Assembly: GCA_004298915.1 (NCBI GenBank)
Contig: SCTE01000281.1
Coordinates: forward strand, 1 to 5,763
Length of the DNA: 5,763 nucleotides
Direction of reading: 5' to 3'
From: Chloroflexota bacterium
Lineage (GTDB): Bacteria; Chloroflexota; Limnocylindria; Limnocylindrales; CSP1-4
Each line of letters begins with the position of its first letter. Position 1 is the stretch's first letter. Under the pieces are notes generated by a model. That model searched no databases and was not told where the DNA came from. It saw nothing but the letters and a program-made list of their open reading frames with translations. The position numbers and the translations under genes were made by a program. Shown piece by piece: positions 5,327 through 5,763 of this stretch.

Positions 5327-5357
5327 TTGCCAGCAACCCAGCAAACCAGCATACTGG
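5327..5357 (+). promoter_or_regulatory. promoter with 8-base-period repeats for the ribbon-helix-helix antitoxin
   Basis: TTGCCA (5327-5332) and CATACT (5350-5355) are separated by exactly 17 bases, each matching the consensus well. The -10 ends 6 bases before the GTG at 5362, so the message is probably leaderless. CCAGCA occurs at 5330, 5338 and 5346, giving three direct repeats at an 8-base period, and CCAG-CATA-CTGG (5346-5357) adds a short palindrome over the -10. Tandem 8-base sites are how MetJ/Arc-type ribbon-helix-helix dimers array on DNA, so this is a likely operator. Confidence 0.6.
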
Positions 5358-5361
5358 GCTC

Positions 5362-5634
5362 GTGAAGGTGACCCTCGACATCGACGCCGACCTGTACCGA
5401 GCCGCCAAGGTCGAGGCGGCACGGTCGGATCGGAGTGTCCGCGAGATCGTCGAGGAAGCGCTCGAGGGCTGGCTGCGTGCCGCCGAGGAGGCCGAGGACC
5501 GCGAATCGGCGAGCGATGCCCTGGCCGAATATCAGCGCGATGGCGGCGAATCGGCCGAGGCATGGTTCGGGCGCCTCGCCGCCGAGACGCAGGCAACGTA
5601 CGGTGAGCCAGCCCCAGCCGCGCACGACGAGTGA
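5362..5634 (+). CDS. ribbon-helix-helix antitoxin of a RelE/ParE-type cassette
   Basis: This 90-residue protein begins at GTG 5362 (MKVTLDIDADLYRAAKVEAA, then RSDRSVREIVEEALEGWLRAA). Strand VTLDID, helix ADLYRAAKVEAARSD, turn RS and helix VREIVEEALEGWL form a ribbon-helix-helix DNA-binding domain (about 1-40). The rest (41-90) is acidic and helical, with AEEAEDRESASDALAEYQRD and ESAEAWFGRLAAE, and would wrap the toxin. Its stop overlaps the following toxin GTG by four bases (5631-5634). It should bind the repeats in its own promoter as an autorepressor and hold the RelE/ParE-like partner inactive. The family assignment is good, and the partner is visible though cut off. Confidence 0.85.
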   Translation: MKVTLDIDADLYRAAKVEAARSDRSVREIVEEALEGWLRAAEEAEDRESASDALAEYQRDGGESAEAWFGRLAAETQATYGEPAPAAHDE

Positions 5635-5763
5635 GCGAGGGCCGCTTTCGGGTCGAGCTCGCCCCGGCGGCCCAGCGTCAGCTCCGTCGCCTGCCACCGG
5701 GTTCGGCGGCGGTCCTCCGCGGCCCGATCCTGGCCCTGGCCCTTGAGCCACGCCCGCAAGGCG
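5631..5763 (+). CDS. RelE/ParE-superfamily toxin, 5' part only (cut by window edge)
   Basis: A GTG at 5631 inside the antitoxin stop opens a frame of 44 codons that runs off the right edge. It reads MSEGRFRVELAPAAQRQLRR, then LPPGSAAVLRGPILALALEP, then RPQG. The pattern FRVEL-PAAQRQLRRLPP followed by ILALALEPRPQG is the standard N-terminal half of RelE/ParE toxins: strand, two helices, then the PRP-G turn before the central sheet. RelE members cut mRNA in the ribosome and ParE members poison gyrase. The residues that would separate these lie beyond the window. Gene order, overlap and the ribbon-helix-helix partner support the call. Confidence 0.82.
   Translation, partial: MSEGRFRVELAPAAQRQLRRLPPGSAAVLRGPILALALEPRPQG

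Noticed and set aside
3797..5357. CRISPR array or integron attC sites from the repeated motifs between cassettes
   Set aside because: The repeats differ from cassette to cassette, are short and each coincides with a promoter. There are no uniform repeats with spacers and no shared attC-like element.

Overview
This window is GC-rich bacterial DNA with dense, short genes and frequent GTG starts. Gene content and codon use would suit a member of Chloroflexota or Actinomycetota. That assignment is an impression from composition and gene style, because no taxonomic marker is present.

Layout. The left 2.3 kb is read leftward. A Rieske-type oxygenase subunit (2329 to 1199) is followed 67 bases downstream by a modification-dependent restriction endonuclease of the AspBHI/Mrr type (from 1131), which runs off the left edge without a stop. 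The right 3.4 kb is read rightward and is a head-to-tail series of five two-gene cassettes: DUF4160-DUF2442 (2428-3002), a Phd/YefM-type antitoxin with a PIN toxin (3088-3783), a second Phd-type antitoxin with a PIN toxin (3835-4550), an AbrB/MazE-type antitoxin with a PIN toxin (4599-5314), and a ribbon-helix-helix antitoxin with a RelE/ParE-type toxin (5362 to the right edge). The 98-base gap at 2330-2427 separates the two divergent halves.

How the genes work together. In each of the four recognisable toxin-antitoxin cassettes the antitoxin comes first and the toxin starts at a GTG. In three of them that GTG overlaps the antitoxin stop by four bases. Each cassette appears to have its own promoter, with a -10-like hexamer about 6 bases before the antitoxin start. 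This implies leaderless or nearly leaderless messages, and symmetric or repeated DNA at the start site is the likely autoregulatory operator. With the restriction enzyme nearby, the region looks like an accessory defence/stability island. The oxygenase may be ordinary metabolism caught beside it.

Most notable points: the first PIN toxin has His in place of the first catalytic Asp; a 27-base palindrome abuts the start of the AbrB-type antitoxin; three 8-base-period repeats lie in the promoter of the ribbon-helix-helix antitoxin; the DUF4160-DUF2442 pair sits in the array as if it were another toxin-antitoxin module; and the AspBHI-like gene and the RelE-like gene are both cut by the window edges.
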